DNA of 64,000 nucleotides from Williamsoniiplasma luminosum (GCF_002803985.1 NZ_CP024963.1:248001-312000); one strand, 5' to 3'. Shown: positions 46,179 through 57,543, counted from the first letter of the stretch. Program-made: numbers and translations. Notes: generated by a model from the letters alone, not told the origin.

Positions 46179-47633
46179 ATGAGCAAGTTTAGATTAAGGT
46201 ACGCACCCTCACCAACTGGTTTTTTACATATTGGGAATACAAGAACAGCATTAATGAATTATGTTTTTGCCAAACATTTTGATGGAGATTTTATTGTCAG
46301 AATTGAAGACACGGATTTAGAACGTAATGTGGATGGGGCAATTGAATCACAATTTGAAAATTTAAATTGAATGGGAATTATTCCTGATGAATCATTTTTA
46401 AAACCGGGATTGGCAAAATATGGCAAATATATGCAGTCACAAAAATTTGATCGTTATAAACAATTAGCTTTAGAATTAGTTGAAAAAGGAGATGCTTATA
46501 AATGCTTTTGTACATCTGAAGAACTGACAGCTGATTATGAAAAACAAACTGAACAAGGAATTGTAGCCACTCAATATAATAAAAAATGTTTATCATTATC
46601 AGCTCAAGAATTAGCTGATAATGATAAAACCAACAAACCATTTTCAATTAGATTTAAAGTCCCTTTAAAATCATGAAACTTAAATGATATGGTGCGTGGA
46701 GATGTGATTTTTTATGGTAAAGATTTAGGGGATTTTGTAATTTTAAAAACTAACGGGATTCCAACTTATAATTTTGCTGTTGTTGTTGATGACTTTGATA
46801 TGGAAATCACCCACGTCATTCGTGGAGAAGAACATATTTCCAATACACCACGTCAAATGATGATTTTTGATGCTTTTGGTTGAACATATCCAAGATTTGC
46901 GCACCTTACATTAATTGTTGATTCAACTGGGAAAAAGCTTTCAAAAAGAAGTGGTAATAACTTGTTTTTTATCGAACAATATAAAAAACAAGGTTATTTA
47001 CCACAAGCAATATTTAACTATATTGCTTTACTTGGTTGATCTCCAGGGGTCGAACAAGAAATTTTTACTACAGATGAATTAATTAAAATTTTTGATGAAA
47101 AAAGATTTAGTAAATCTCCATCAACATTTGATATGGTGAAAATGACATGAATCAATTCTCAATATATGAAGGCATTAAGTGATGATGATTATTTAAATTT
47201 TGTCAAACCTTTTGTTGATCAAGATAAATTTAATTTAACTAATAAATCTGAAGACTGAATCAATCAAGTTCTCTTATTATTTAAAAAAGAAATTGATTTT
47301 GGTGTTCAAATCAATGAAAAAATTGGTCTCTTTTTTGAAAATTTTGAATTCAACGAAATCACAAAAGAACAACTTGTTCAATTCGAAAACCGTCTTGGAT
47401 TAATTAATATTTTTGAAGATAAAATTCGTCAGTTAGAAGAATGAAATATTGAAAATATTAAAAATATTATCAAAAACAGCGGAACAGAAGCTGAATGCAA
47501 AGGTAAGGATTTGTTCATGCCGATTAGAATTTATGCTTCAAAAACTGAACACGGACCAGCTCTAGCGGACTGCATTTTCTTAATCGGAAAAGACAAAGTT
47601 CTTGAAAATATCGATTTTGTGAAAAATCAATAG
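46179..47633 (+). CDS. gltX: Glutamyl-tRNA synthetase
   Basis: Charges tRNA-Glu, and in bacteria with GatCAB also tRNA-Gln. The 484-residue class I enzyme has HIGN (residues 17-20, HIGH motif), [10 protein letters not shown], and KLSKR (253-257, KMSKS motif), then an all-helical anticodon domain. The ATG follows AAAGGAGAA, with TATATAT as a possible -10 upstream. Two TGA codons encode Trp in WSPGVEQ-type positions. It ends at a terminator at 47634. Whether it is discriminating cannot be told here. Confidence 0.97.
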
Positions 47634-47663
47634 ACCACTTTTGTTGAAAAAAAGTGGTTTTTC
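47634..47663 (+). terminator. Terminator after gltX
   Basis: Stem ACCACTTTT / AAAAGTGGT with a short loop and a following TTTTTC tract, starting at the base after the gltX stop. Confidence 0.8.
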
Positions 47664-47705
47664 TTTATAATAAATAGCAATAAATAGCACGAAGGAATTA
47701 ACCAT

Positions 47706-48914
47706 ATGTACGAAAAAGTTATTAGAGATAACGTTCATGGTGATATATATTTTAATGACCCAATATTCATCGAAATTTTAGACACATTTGAAATGCAAAG
47801 ATTAAGAAGAATTTTGCAACTAGGAGGAACGGCCTTGGCTTATCCTGGGGCAACTCACACTAGATTTTCACACTCAATTGGTGTTTATCATATTCTGACC
47901 TTATTTTTTGAATCAAATGATCTTTCACAAATTTCTGAAAAAGATCAAAAACTAGTTTTATTAGCTGGATTGATGCATGATGTTGGTCATGGTCCATTTT
48001 CTCATTCATTTGAAAAAATCAATGCCGAAAAGCACGAAAAATATAGTGGTTATATTATTAAAAACCCAAACGGTAATATTTTAAAAATTTTAAATAAATA
48101 TCAAATTGATCCCAATGATGTTGTCTCAATTATTGAAGGGACACATCCAAATAAAATTTTAAATTTATTAGTCAGTTCCCAACTTGATGCTGACAGATTG
48201 GATTATTTAAAAAGAGATTCTTATAATTGTGGTGTTGATTATGCGACATTAGACATTCGTTGAATTGTTCGACATATTAAAGTTGTTGATCATAAAATGG
48301 TCTTTCCTAAAAAATTAGTTTATGCGATTGAATCTTATTTACTTGGACGACATCACATGTACAAACAAGTTTATAATCACAAATGTTCAATTATTTTTGA
48401 TGCTTTATTAGAGGTTTGATTCAAACGTTTAAAAGATCTTTATCAGTCAAATTTTGACTTTAAAAATATTTATCTTGAAAATATTTTTAAAGAACTTTTG
48501 AATAATCAAAGCATTCCAATTGATAAATATTTAGAATTAGATGATTACACAATGTTTGAAATCTTTAAAGTTACAAAAAAATCTGATGATAAAATTCTTG
48601 CTGATTTATCATTAAGATTGTTGGATCGCAAAACTTTTGCCATTGCCAAGGAATCAGAAGTTGATAAAAAACTTCTATTCAAGCAATTAGAAAAAAATGG
48701 TTTAGATCCTAACTATTATTTAATTGAATTAACACCAAAAAAATCAATTATTTATCGAGATGGAATAATTAATGGAAAAGATGAGACGATTTGGATTCAA
48801 AACAAGACCCAATTAGAGCCCCTTTCTAAATATTCAATGTTTGGGGAATCAATGAAAATCATTAACGAAACTAATAATGAAAAAATTTTGTTATTTCCGA
48901 AAAAATTAGTGTAA
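47706..48914 (+). CDS. HD-domain phosphohydrolase (SAMHD1/dGTPase-like)
   Basis: A 402-residue protein of the YwfO/SAMHD1-like HD superfamily. Seen: N-terminal VIRDNVHGDIYFNDP, HTRFSHSIGV (His51 and His56), the HD pair His91-Asp92 in LMHDVGHGPFSHSFE, and SSQLDADRLDYLKRDSY with the later metal-binding Asp. Relatives hydrolyse dNTPs or act on other phosphoesters; the substrate is inferred only from the family. The ATG lies after GAAGGAATTAACC. It is followed closely by rpoE and pyrG. Confidence 0.9.
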
Positions 48915-48948
48915 TATATTTTGAGTGATAGATATGGGAGGTATTATT

Positions 48949-49335
48949 ATGTCAAAATTATCAAATATAGATTTAGCTTACGAATTTCTGCAAGAAAAAA
49001 AGACCCCAGTTAAATTTAATGAAATCTGAAAAAATATTTCAAAAAAACAAGTGCAAGAGCACCAAGATTTAAATGCGGTTATGGCAAATCTATACGCCTC
49101 TTTAATTACAGACAATCGCTTTGCATTAGCACAAGACGGTTCATGAGCTTTAAGTAGCAACATGAAAATTGACGATGTGAAAAAGCAGTATGACAATCTA
49201 AACACTATTAGATCAGTCCAAGCTTCAGCAATTGAAGATGAAAACTTAACCTTCTACGGTGCAATAGACGAAGAAGAAGAGGAAGACTACGAACCCGAAG
49301 AAGATGATTTCGGTGACGGAGATATTGAAGAATAA
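48949..49335 (+). CDS. rpoE: DNA-directed RNA polymerase delta subunit
   Basis: A 128-residue protein: an N-terminal HARE-HTH-type domain (SNIDLAYEFLQEKKTPVKFNE, then FNEIWKNI and a DGSWALSS end) and a highly acidic C-terminal tail of Glu/Asp (DEEEEEDYEPEEDDFGDGD). This is the Gram-positive RpoE delta layout, which speeds polymerase recycling. It was missed in the standard code because of TGA codons at conserved Trp positions (IWK, SWAL). GGGAGG precedes the ATG. Adjacency to pyrG is conserved in Firmicutes, where it supports the call. Confidence 0.93.
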
Positions 49336-49339
49336 ATTT

Positions 49340-49377
49340 AAAGGTTTTTAAAAAATTAGTTTTTTATGACCTTTTTA
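49340..49377 (+). terminator. Probable terminator after rpoE
   Basis: AAAGGT / ACCTTT enclose an inner AAAAAA / TTTTTT stem, and a T-rich tract follows. Confidence 0.5.
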
Positions 49378-49413
49378 TTTTTTATAATTTTAAAATAAGA
49401 AGAGGAGAACAAA

Positions 49414-51006
49414 ATGACGAAATATATTTTTATAACTGGTGGGGTGGTTTCAGGATTAGGAAAAGGAATTACTGGAAGCTCGCTTGGGAGATTATTAGTA
49501 AATTCAGGGATCAAAGTTTTTATGCAAAAATTTGATCCATATTTAAATGTTGATCCGGGAACAATGTCCCCATATCAACACGGAGAAGTTTATGTGACAG
49601 ATGATGGAGCAGAAACTGATTTAGATTTAGGACATTATGAAAGATTTATTGATACTAATTTGTCAAAAAAATCTTCAACTTCTTCTGGAAGAATTTACTT
49701 AGATATTTTAGAAGCAGAAAGACGTGGTGATTGAGGAGGAAAAACTGTTCAAGTAATTCCTCATATCACCGATCATATTAAAAATAAAGTTTATGCAATT
49801 GCTGATGAACCAAATGTGGATGTTGTGATCACTGAAATTGGTGGAACAGTTGGGGATATTGAATCTCAACCATTTTTAGAAGCATTGCGTCAAATTCGCA
49901 TGGAAAAAGGCAAAGAAAATGTCTTATTTGTTCATGTTGGATTGGTTCCTTATATTTCAGCTTCTAAAGAATATAAAACTAAACCAATCCAACATTCAGT
50001 TAAAGAACTTTTAAGTTTAGGAATTCAACCAGATATTATTGTCACTCGCTCTGATAAAAAAACCCCAATTGAAATTGCGAATAAAATTTCATTATTTTGT
50101 AACGTGCCTAAAGAAAATGTGATTCAAGCAATTGATGTTGATTCAATTTATGAAGTTCCGGTGATGATGGGACAACAAAATTTGCACAAAATTGTGATTG
50201 ACCAATTAAAATTAAAATCTCAACCAACAAACATGCAAGAATGAGAAAAATTTGTGGCCAATATTCATGAATCAAAAGAAGAATTTGAAGTTAGTTTTGT
50301 TGGAAAATACATTGAAATGCCGGATGCTTATTTATCAGTTATTGAATCTTTAAAAATTGCTGGATATGCCAATAAAAGAAAATTAAAACTAAACTGAGTG
50401 CACTCAGAGGAATTGAATGAACAAAATTATCAAGAAGTGTTCAAAAATGCTCAAGGAATTTTAGTTCCTGGTGGTTTTGGTAATCGTGGGATTGACGGAA
50501 TGATTTTAGCTGCAAAATTTGCTCGTGAAAATAACGTTCCTTATTTAGGAATTTGTTTAGGAATGCAAATTGCTTCAATTGAATTTGCAAGAAATGTTTT
50601 AGGATTAAAAGATGCCAATTCAACTGAATTTAATGATGCAACAAAAAATCCAATCATTGATTTCATCCATGGAATTGATCAAAACAATTTAGGCGGAACA
50701 TTACGTTTAGGTGCTTCAAAAGCCACACTGAAACCGAATACTTTAGCGCATAAATTGTATGGTAAAACCGAAATTTGAGAAAGACACCGTCATCGTTATG
50801 AATTTAACAATTCATATCAAGAAGCGTTTGAAAAAGCTGGTTTAGTTTTTTCGGGAATTTATCAAGCCAAAAACTTAGTTGAAATGATTGAAATTCCTGC
50901 AAATGATTTTTTCATGGGAGTTCAATTTCATCCAGAATTTACATCAAGACCAAATAAACCAAATCCAATGTTTAAAGGTTTTGTTGATGCAATTATCAAA
51001 AAATAA
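49414..51006 (+). CDS. pyrG: CTP synthase
   Basis: Makes CTP from UTP, ATP and glutamine. The 530-residue product has the synthetase P-loop [17 protein letters not shown], the [17 protein letters not shown] block, and a C-terminal class I glutaminase domain with the nucleophile Cys381 in GICLGMQ and the His-Glu pair in FHPEF. The ATG follows AGAGGAGAA. It lies between rpoE and fba, an order found in Bacillus and relatives. The C-terminus ends normally (VDAIIKK). Confidence 0.97.
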
Positions 51007-51017
51007 TTGCTCTTTTT

Positions 51018-51045
51018 GCTTTTCTTTGTTCAAAAAAAGAAAAGC
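51018..51045. repeat. Inverted repeat after pyrG
   Basis: GCTTTTCTTT and AAAGAAAAGC form a 10-bp stem with an 8-base loop, but no T-run follows. It is a weak terminator candidate. Confidence 0.4.
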
Positions 51046-51101
51046 ACATAATAATGGTTATAATAATATAGTTAAAGAATAGATAAATAAGAGGAAAAAA
51101 T

Positions 51102-52007
51102 ATGTCAAAAATTTACAACAAAAGATTAGTTAATGCTCACAACATGATTGAAGCAGCACATCAAAACAAATTTGCAATTGGACATTTTAATATTAATAAT
51201 TTAGAATGAACAAAAGCAATTTTAGAAGCCGCTCAAGAAACAAACACACCAACAATTATTGCAACAAGTGAAGGAGCAATTAAATACATGGGTGGAGTTG
51301 ATGTTGTTGTCGGAATGGTGAATGGTTTATTAGAAGATTTAAACATTACAATTCCTGTGGCATTACATTTAGACCATGGTCAAACTGTTGAGATGTGTAA
51401 AAAAGTCATTGATGCTGGATACTCATCAGTAATGTTTGATGGATCACATTTACCATATGCAGAAAACGTGGCAAAAACCAAAGAAGTTGTTGCTTATGCA
51501 AAACAATACGAAGTTTCAGTTGAAGCAGAAATTGGTTCAATTGGTGGAGAAGAAGATGGAGTTGTTGGTCAAGGTGAACTTGGAGATCCAAAAGAAGCTG
51601 CTGAAGTTTCTAAATTAGGAATCTCAATGTTGGCAGCTGGAATTGGAAACATCCATGGAAAATATCCTGAATGATGAAAATCACTTTCATTTGAAACATT
51701 AGAGGCATTGCAAAAAGCAGCACCTTTCCCGATGGTTTTACATGGTGGTTCAGGAATTCCTCAAGACCAAGTTAAAAAAGCAATCTCAATGGGAATCTCA
51801 AAAATTAACGTCAACACAGAATTGCAATTAGCATTCCGTGATGCAACTCGTTTATATTTTGAAGCCAAAAAAGATTTAAATGACGAAACTAAGGGATTTG
51901 ATCCACGTAAATTATTAGCCCCAGGATACAAAGCATTAAAAACTACATTTGTTGAATTAACAACATGATTTGGATGCTTAGGAAAAGCTGATTCAGTTAA
52001 AAAATAA
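51102..52007 (+). CDS. fba: Fructose-bisphosphate aldolase, class II
   Basis: Splits fructose-1,6-bisphosphate to glyceraldehyde-3-phosphate and dihydroxyacetone phosphate in glycolysis. The 301-residue product has AIGHFNINN near the N-terminus, HLDHG at residues 89-93 with Asp91 and zinc-ligand His92, EAEIGSIGGEEDG (a second zinc ligand Glu), GNIHGKYPE, and LHGGSGIP. These are class II features. The ATG follows AAGAGGAAA. A strong bidirectional terminator follows at 52039. Confidence 0.97.
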
Positions 52008-52038
52008 TAAAAATTTATCAATTTGATAGAACAAAAAT

Positions 52039-52083
52039 AAAATGCAACCAACAAGTGAATTGTTCACTTATTGGTTGCATTTT
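52039..52083. terminator. Bidirectional terminator between fba and the HAD gene
   Basis: A long stem (AAAATGCAACCAA pairing with TTGGTTGCATTTT, plus inner AAGTGAA / TTCACTT) lies between converging genes, with A- and T-runs on either side. Confidence 0.88.
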
Positions 52084-52096
52084 TTAAAGCCGAGTA

Positions 52097-52939
52097 TTAG
52101 TCATTTTTTAAATATTTATTTAAAGCATGAACAATTCCATCTTCATTATTTGTTTTGGTTACGAAATCAGCTACATTTTGAACCTCTTCGCGAGCATTTC
52201 CCATCGCAACCCCAATCCCGGCATATTCAAGCATGCTCATATCGTTTTGACCATCCCCAAAAGCTAGTAAGTTTTCAGGATCAATACCTAGTTGAGGTAA
52301 AAAACTTTTTAGAGCATTGGCTTTGTCAATTCCAATCGCAGTATATTCATAAAAGAAATCTGAAGTAAACATTGAATTTGCTTTACCGATAAACGGAGCT
52401 CTTAGTTCTTGTTCAACTGATCTTAAATAATCTGATTGTCCAGCAGATAAAACTTTATACATTGGAAAATCAGCAAATTCAACAAGGTCTTTGACTTCGC
52501 AAATCAACATATCACATCCATGAGCTTCGTGCTCAACAATATTTAACTTGTGTCCATTTCAAGCGATTTGTTCATAATAAGCATTTTCAACATAAACATA
52601 ATCACCTTTATACAACATCACTAACACATTAAATTCTTTTAAATGGGCGATAATGTTTTGTGCTTGTTCTGCTGAAAGTGTTTTTTCATAAATAATTTCA
52701 TTGGTTTGTAAATCAGTGACCACAGCCCCATTATAAGAAATTAAAAATCCATGATTTTTGTCTAATTCCAATTCTTTTGCAAATTCCATCATTCCAGGAG
52801 TTGGTCGACCAGACGCTAAAATCACTTTAATTCCATCTCTTTGAGCTTGAATTAAAGCTTTCTTAGTTCCTGATGAAATGATTCTTTCATTAGTAATTAA
52901 TGTCCCGTCAATATCGAGTACGATCGCTTTTATTTTCAT
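52097..52939 (-). CDS. Cof-type HAD-superfamily phosphatase
   Basis: A 280-residue HAD-IIB (Cof) hydrolase. Seen: the catalytic DIDGT with Asp9 and Asp11, ILASGRPTPGM (motif II, Ser/Thr), a type IIB cap with FLISYNGA, Lys in the third motif region, and GDGQNDMSMLEYAGIGVAMGNA (motif IV and the Cof signature). Mycoplasma relatives act on sugar phosphates, nucleotides or pyridoxal phosphate; the true substrate is unknown. It starts three bases after the end of the nicotinamidase gene, so both share a minus-strand transcript. Confidence 0.92.
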
Positions 52940-52942
52940 TTT

Positions 52943-53452
52943 TTATCCTTCTAATCCAATTGAACCATTTAGATCAATTTGGGCTTTATATCCTAATTTT
53001 ATTGCATCATCATATGTGTGTTTGACACATATGTTTAATGCCACTCCAACAATTGTGAGATCTGTAATTTGGTTTAGTTTTAAATATTCATCTAAACCAT
53101 TGCTTTTTTTGAAATCATCAAAAAAAGCAGAATAACTTTCACAATTTTGGTCAACACCTTTGATAATCACCTTATCAATCATGCTAATTGCATCATTGTC
53201 TAAATATAAATTAGACCCAAAACTGCCTTGTACACAGTGTGGTGGTCAAATTTTAAATGACAGATGATTATTTGGATGAAAATCCATTGAAGCAACAACC
53301 AGTTGATGTTTGTTGTGAAAGTTTTGAATTAAATTTTCAAGATATGGTTTTAAAGTTTCTGCCCGTGGAATATATAAACTTCCCTTAGGGTCAACAAAAT
53401 CATATTGGTAATCAACAATCAGTAGTGCTTCTCTTTTCATTTTTAGCCTCAT
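52943..53452 (-). CDS. pncA: Nicotinamidase (isochorismatase-like family)
   Basis: Deamidates nicotinamide to nicotinic acid for NAD salvage. The 169-residue product has the full catalytic triad of PncA-type enzymes: Asp14 in LIVDYQYDF, Lys98 in VIIKGVDQN, and Cys142 in VALNICVKHTYDDA. The metal site Asp57-His59-His63 is visible in MDFHPNNHLSF. The start at 53450-53452 has AAAGGTGAT upstream; a second in-frame ATG 12 bases later (MKREALLIVDY) is also possible. It is cotranscribed with the HAD gene. Confidence 0.92.
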
Positions 53453-53765
53453 TTCATCACCTTTTTATTTTAATGGATTAATTCGAAGGATCTAGTTTTT
53501 TGTTGATAAAGAAACATATATCAAATAAAGAAAATTCATTTTTTTAAATTCTGCAAAATCTTTAGGTAAGATTAAGAAAGTTTGAAAGCACTCGCTTACA
53601 AAAGCGAGTGCGAAAGTTATGATCTTTGCTGCAAAAATATAAGTTTCAACCTTTGGTTTCAAAGCAATATTTTTAATTTATAATGGTTTTTTTTCAAAAA
53701 CCCACTATAATATACTAAGTACTTAAAAGTATATCTGTGAAAACATAGTAAAGGAGATAAAATCT
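53453..53765. other. Divergent intergenic region before rpmE
   Basis: This 313-base stretch between pncA (minus) and rpmE (plus) contains a GC-rich hairpin at 53588-53611 (see separate entry) and, near 53705-53730, TATAATATACTAAGTACTT, a -10 region with a small dyad. No ORF with a ribosome site was seen in it. Confidence 0.6.
53588..53611. repeat. GC-rich hairpin in AT-rich intergenic DNA
   Basis: A perfect 10-bp stem GCACTCGCTT / AAGCGAGTGC with a four-base loop, with 12 of its 20 stem bases G or C, where the neighbourhood is about four-fifths AT. No T-run follows on either strand. It may be a structured RNA element or a site for protein binding. Confidence 0.65.
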
Positions 53766-54008
53766 ATGCCAAATAAAGATATTCAACCAAAATATTTCGA
53801 CAATGCGAAATTTGTATGTACAACTTGCGATAACGTAATGGAAATCGGTTCGACAAAAGCTGAGGAAATCAGAATTGACGTTTGTTCAAATTGCCATGCT
53901 TTTTACACTGGAAACCAACTATTTTCAAACACTGCAGGTCGTGTTGAACAATTCAAAGCAAAATTTGCTAAAAAAGACGAAATTAATTCAAAGAAAAACA
54001 AAAATTAA
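53766..54008 (+). CDS. rpmE: 50S ribosomal protein L31
   Basis: An 80-residue ribosomal protein of the zinc-containing L31 type: Cys18, Cys21, Cys40 and Cys43 form two CxxC-like pairs, as in other bacteria. It begins MPNKDIQPKY, like the family's M-K-IHP-Y. It is slightly longer than usual, with a basic tail. The ATG follows AAAGGAGAT. A terminator at 54020 separates it from the downstream operon, although rpmE next to tdk-prfA-prmC is conserved in Firmicutes. Confidence 0.95.
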   Translation: MPNKDIQPKYFDNAKFVCTTCDNVMEIGSTKAEEIRIDVCSNCHAFYTGNQLFSNTAGRVEQFKAKFAKKDEINSKKNKN

Positions 54009-54019
54009 TCGAGTAAATC

Positions 54020-54042
54020 AAAAAGGCAATGTATGCCTTTTT
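54020..54042 (+). terminator. Terminator after rpmE
   Basis: Stem AAAAAGGCA / TGCCTTTTT with loop ATGTA, followed by CTTTTG, about 12 bases past the stop. Confidence 0.78.
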
Positions 54043-54090
54043 CTTTTGCAATAAAACCTTTAAAATTATAAATATAGATTTGAGGATCAA

Positions 54091-55980
54091 ATGAGTTATA
54101 GATTAGACAATTTAAAATTTATTGATAAAAAAAACATTTTAGAAAACGTTAATTTTGAAGTCAATGATTCAGAATTTGTGACTATTTTTTCTCGTAATAA
54201 AAAACAAAAAAAATTTATTAAACATACATTAAAAGGTGAAACCAGAATTTTATCAGGAAGATTTCAAATCAACAATACAGATTTAGTTGGTGCTAAATTT
54301 GTGAAAAATAAAGTGAATTTTATTTCTCCTGATACTTGGTTTGAAAGGTTAGTTCCACCAAGAACGACTTTAAATTTATCGCGATTATTTGATAATCATT
54401 TTCTAAGAGGTGCAAGAACACATAAAAATGATAAAAAATTTGATTACTTATCATTTGTAAATTCTCGAAACGATGTAACTGAAATGCATTTAAGAAGAGA
54501 AATCGATCAAACAATTTCATTTTTTTTGAGTAAAGTTAAACACATAAACAAAACTTTGCACAAAGCATTTATTGCTAAAATTGAAGAGTTGAATCAAAAA
54601 CAAAATGAAAAAAATTTTTCCAAATTTTATGCCCAAATTAAAATGTTAATTCTTGGATATTTTAATTTAATGTTAAGTTGAGAATTAGATAATTTATCTC
54701 TAACTTTTTATCAAGTTGTTTGGGATCAAATTTATGGATTTAAAGATTTGAGACACTCTTGCCCGTGTGAATATAATGTTCGTAAATCAGCCAACAAAGA
54801 GTTAAAAAAAGTAATTTACAAATTTAAATATGAGCAACCTAATTATATGGTTCAAAAACAATTGCGAATAATTGCGATTAGACTTTTGGAATTAAGAGTC
54901 AGATTAATTAAAAATCATAAAATAATCAAAGCGACTAAAAAACAAATTGATATTGAAATCAAGAAATTTTTTATTGATAACAAGATTGAAAAAGAAGAAC
55001 AATTTGTTACTCAAAAATATTTAGAAAACTGAACCAAAACGATTCAAGATTTACTTGAAGATTTCAAAATTTCACAAAAAAAAGTTCTTTTTGAATCGAT
55101 CCGTAATGACGGGGCGTTAAGTGAAAAACAAATCATTCATTTAACACATGAATATCACACCAAAGTTCTGGCAAGAACAAATAAAATCGGAAACAAAAAT
55201 GAATTTAAAATTTTAAAAAGACATTATAAAAAACAAATTGAAGGAATCTACAAACAAGCAACCACTTGAACACAAGAAAATTTAAAAAAATTAAATATTA
55301 AATTTGATTGATATCTAAAAAGTGGATTTAAAATTTCTTCAATCAATATCATTTATTTAAAAATTCTAAAAGCAATTAATATGAATAAAAAAAATATTGT
55401 TTTTTACAATGTCATAAATTTGTTAACAAAAAATGATGCCAAACTTTTAATGAATACCATTGAAGTGATTAAAAAAGAACATCCAAATCTTTGTTTTGTG
55501 AACTTAACAGATGACTTTGTTTCGATTCTTGATTTTGATCAACCAATTTATTCAATAGATGATAAAAATAGACTTACTAAAATGATGCCAGAAAAAATTT
55601 ATAATAATGGAGTTCTTCATTCTGCAAAACCATTTATAAATATCAATTTAATTTCATATAAAAAAGTTAAAGATGGAATTGAATTTGAAGAAAGGTTTTG
55701 ACCAGTGAAAAGTACTGCCTTTGATGAAAGTGGCAAGATAAATATTAATCCATTTATGATAAAATTAGAGGAACAAAAAGGTGTTGCTGGACAATTGATT
55801 CTGGAAGTTTTAACCAAAGCTAGTTCTAAATTTTTAAATCGAAAAATATGAGTGGGTGTTACTAATTCTGGAACTAAAATAACTTTCTATTCAGATAAAA
55901 TTATTGAACCAAATAAAAAAATATTAATCTATATTCAACCAACAGCAATTATAGTAAAAAGGAAACCAAATGATAAGTAA
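54091..55980 (+). CDS. Degenerate ABC-ATPase-like protein without Walker A
   Basis: A 629-residue protein not confidently assigned. The first 60 residues run like the start of an ABC ATPase (LKFIDKKNILENVNFEVNDS, then EFVTIFSRNKKQKKFIKHTL) but the P-loop GxxGxGK[ST] is replaced by SRNKKQKKF. About 330 residues of charged, mostly helical sequence follow, and then a C-terminal part that resembles the end of sugar/phosphate importer ATPases: LLMNTIEVIKKEHPNLCFVN, DDFVSILDFDQPIYSIDD in place of the HD-switch region, and a TOBE-like end. It lacks visible ATP-binding residues, so it could be a structural partner of a transporter. The ATG follows TTTGAGGATCAA. It overlaps the next gene by 11 bases. 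Confidence 0.6.
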
Positions 55981-56929
55981 AAAAGATGCTAAATTAATTA
56001 GTAAAAAAATAAGCGAATACGATAATATCGTAATTGTTAAGCACCAATTACCAGATTGAGATGCTCAAGGGAGCGCAATGGGACTTGCACATTTAATTCA
56101 AGAAAATTGAAAAAATAAAAATATTTTTATCCCTGGAGCGAGACTAAATGACGATCAAAATTTTTCACAAAATTTTGATCAAAACACTTTATCAAAAGCC
56201 TTAATTATCACTGTTGATACAGGGAACTCATCTAGATTGGATTTTGATCAATGAAATCAAGGAGCAGAGGTTCTTAAAATTGATCACCATATTCCAGTTG
56301 AAAATTATGGAAATTATAATATCGTTGATGTTGAAGCAGTTGCGGCTGCACAAGTCATTGGAATGTGAGCAATCATGATGAAATTGAAAATTTCTAAAGA
56401 AGCTGCTGAAAACATTTATACAGGTATCTCAACAGATTCAGGACGTTTTTTGTTTGATAGAACTAGTCCAGAAACAATGGAAGTTGCAAAAACATTGTTA
56501 ATGGCTGGTGCTGATCTAAATAAAATTAATAAGTTTTTATATGTTGGTTCTTTGAAACAAAGACAATGAACAAACTATGCCTTTGGGAAAATGCAATTAA
56601 CAAAAAGCGGGATTGCCCATATCATTCTTGAAGAAAAAGATTACAAAAAATTTGCTTTATCATATGATGAAGTTAAATCTGCATTAAGCACAATGGCTGG
56701 GCTAAATGAAATCAAAATTTGATTCACAGTGATTGAATGAGAAGGTATTTATAAAGTTTCACTTCGTTCAAGAGATTATGATGTTAATTCAGTGGCAATC
56801 AATTATAATGGTGGAGGTCACAAATTAGCAAGTGGGGCAAAACTTAAGGATTTAAACGAAGTCAAAAAGCTTGTTGCCAATCTTGAAAAACTACTTAAAA
56901 CCAAAAAAGGAATCGAAAATGAAAAATAA
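55970..56929 (+). CDS. DHH-family phosphoesterase, second NrnA-like copy
   Basis: A 319-residue paralogue of the protein at 1-394. Seen: KHQLPDWDAQGSAMGL (motif I, with a TGA-encoded Trp where the other copy has Gly), IITVDTGNSSR (motif II), KIDHH (DHH motif), STDSGRFLF and the C-terminal DHHA1 motif NGGGHKLASGA. Such proteins degrade short RNA or act on phosphoadenosine phosphate or cyclic dinucleotides; the substrate is inferred only from the family. It overlaps the gene before it by 11 bases and tdk by 11 bases, so it lies within an operon. Confidence 0.9.
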
Positions 56930-57530
56930 TATCTTATCAAACCAAACCAATGAAAAATTAGGTTGAATTGAACTTATAACTGGGTGCATGTTTGCTGGAA
57001 AAACCGAAGAATTTATTCGAAGATTAAGAAGACAAGCTTATGCTAAAAATAATGTGATTGCTTTTAAACCAAGTATTGATCAAAGATATTCTTCATCTTC
57101 AATTGCATCACATTCTGGTTCAATTTTGCCTTCCTTTCCTGTGTCTTCAACTGAAGAAATAAGAGATATTTTTGAAAGAGAAAATAAGAAGCAAACCATT
57201 GATGTTGTTGGAATTGATGAAGTTCAATTTTTAGATTTAAACGTTGTTGATTTCATCGATGAACTTGCAAATAAAGGTGTGGTAGTGATTGTTACTGGAT
57301 TGGATAAAGATTTTAAATCAGACGCATTCCAAAACGTGGACAGACTTTTACCAATGGCTGAATTTGTTGACAAATTGACTGCAATTTGTCACAAATGTGG
57401 TAATTTTGCCAATCGCACACAAAGATTAGTAAATGGTAATTATGCCAAAAAATCAGATCAACTAATTTTAGTTGATGGACAAGATAGTTATGAGGCTCGT
57501 TGCCGTAATTGTTATATAAAACCAGAATAG
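56919..57530 (+). CDS. tdk: Thymidine kinase
   Basis: Phosphorylates thymidine, a salvage step needed because Mollicutes do not make pyrimidines fully. The 203-residue type II enzyme has the P-loop GCMFAGKT (residues 22-29), the acidic GIDEVQFLD, and a C-terminal zinc site with CHKC and CRNC. The ATG at 56919 gives MKNNILSNQTNEKLGW, which is somewhat longer than usual at the N-terminus. It overlaps the DHH gene, and prfA starts 13 bases after its stop, typical of the conserved tdk-prfA-prmC cluster. Confidence 0.96.
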
Positions 57531-57543
57531 AAAAGGGGATAAA

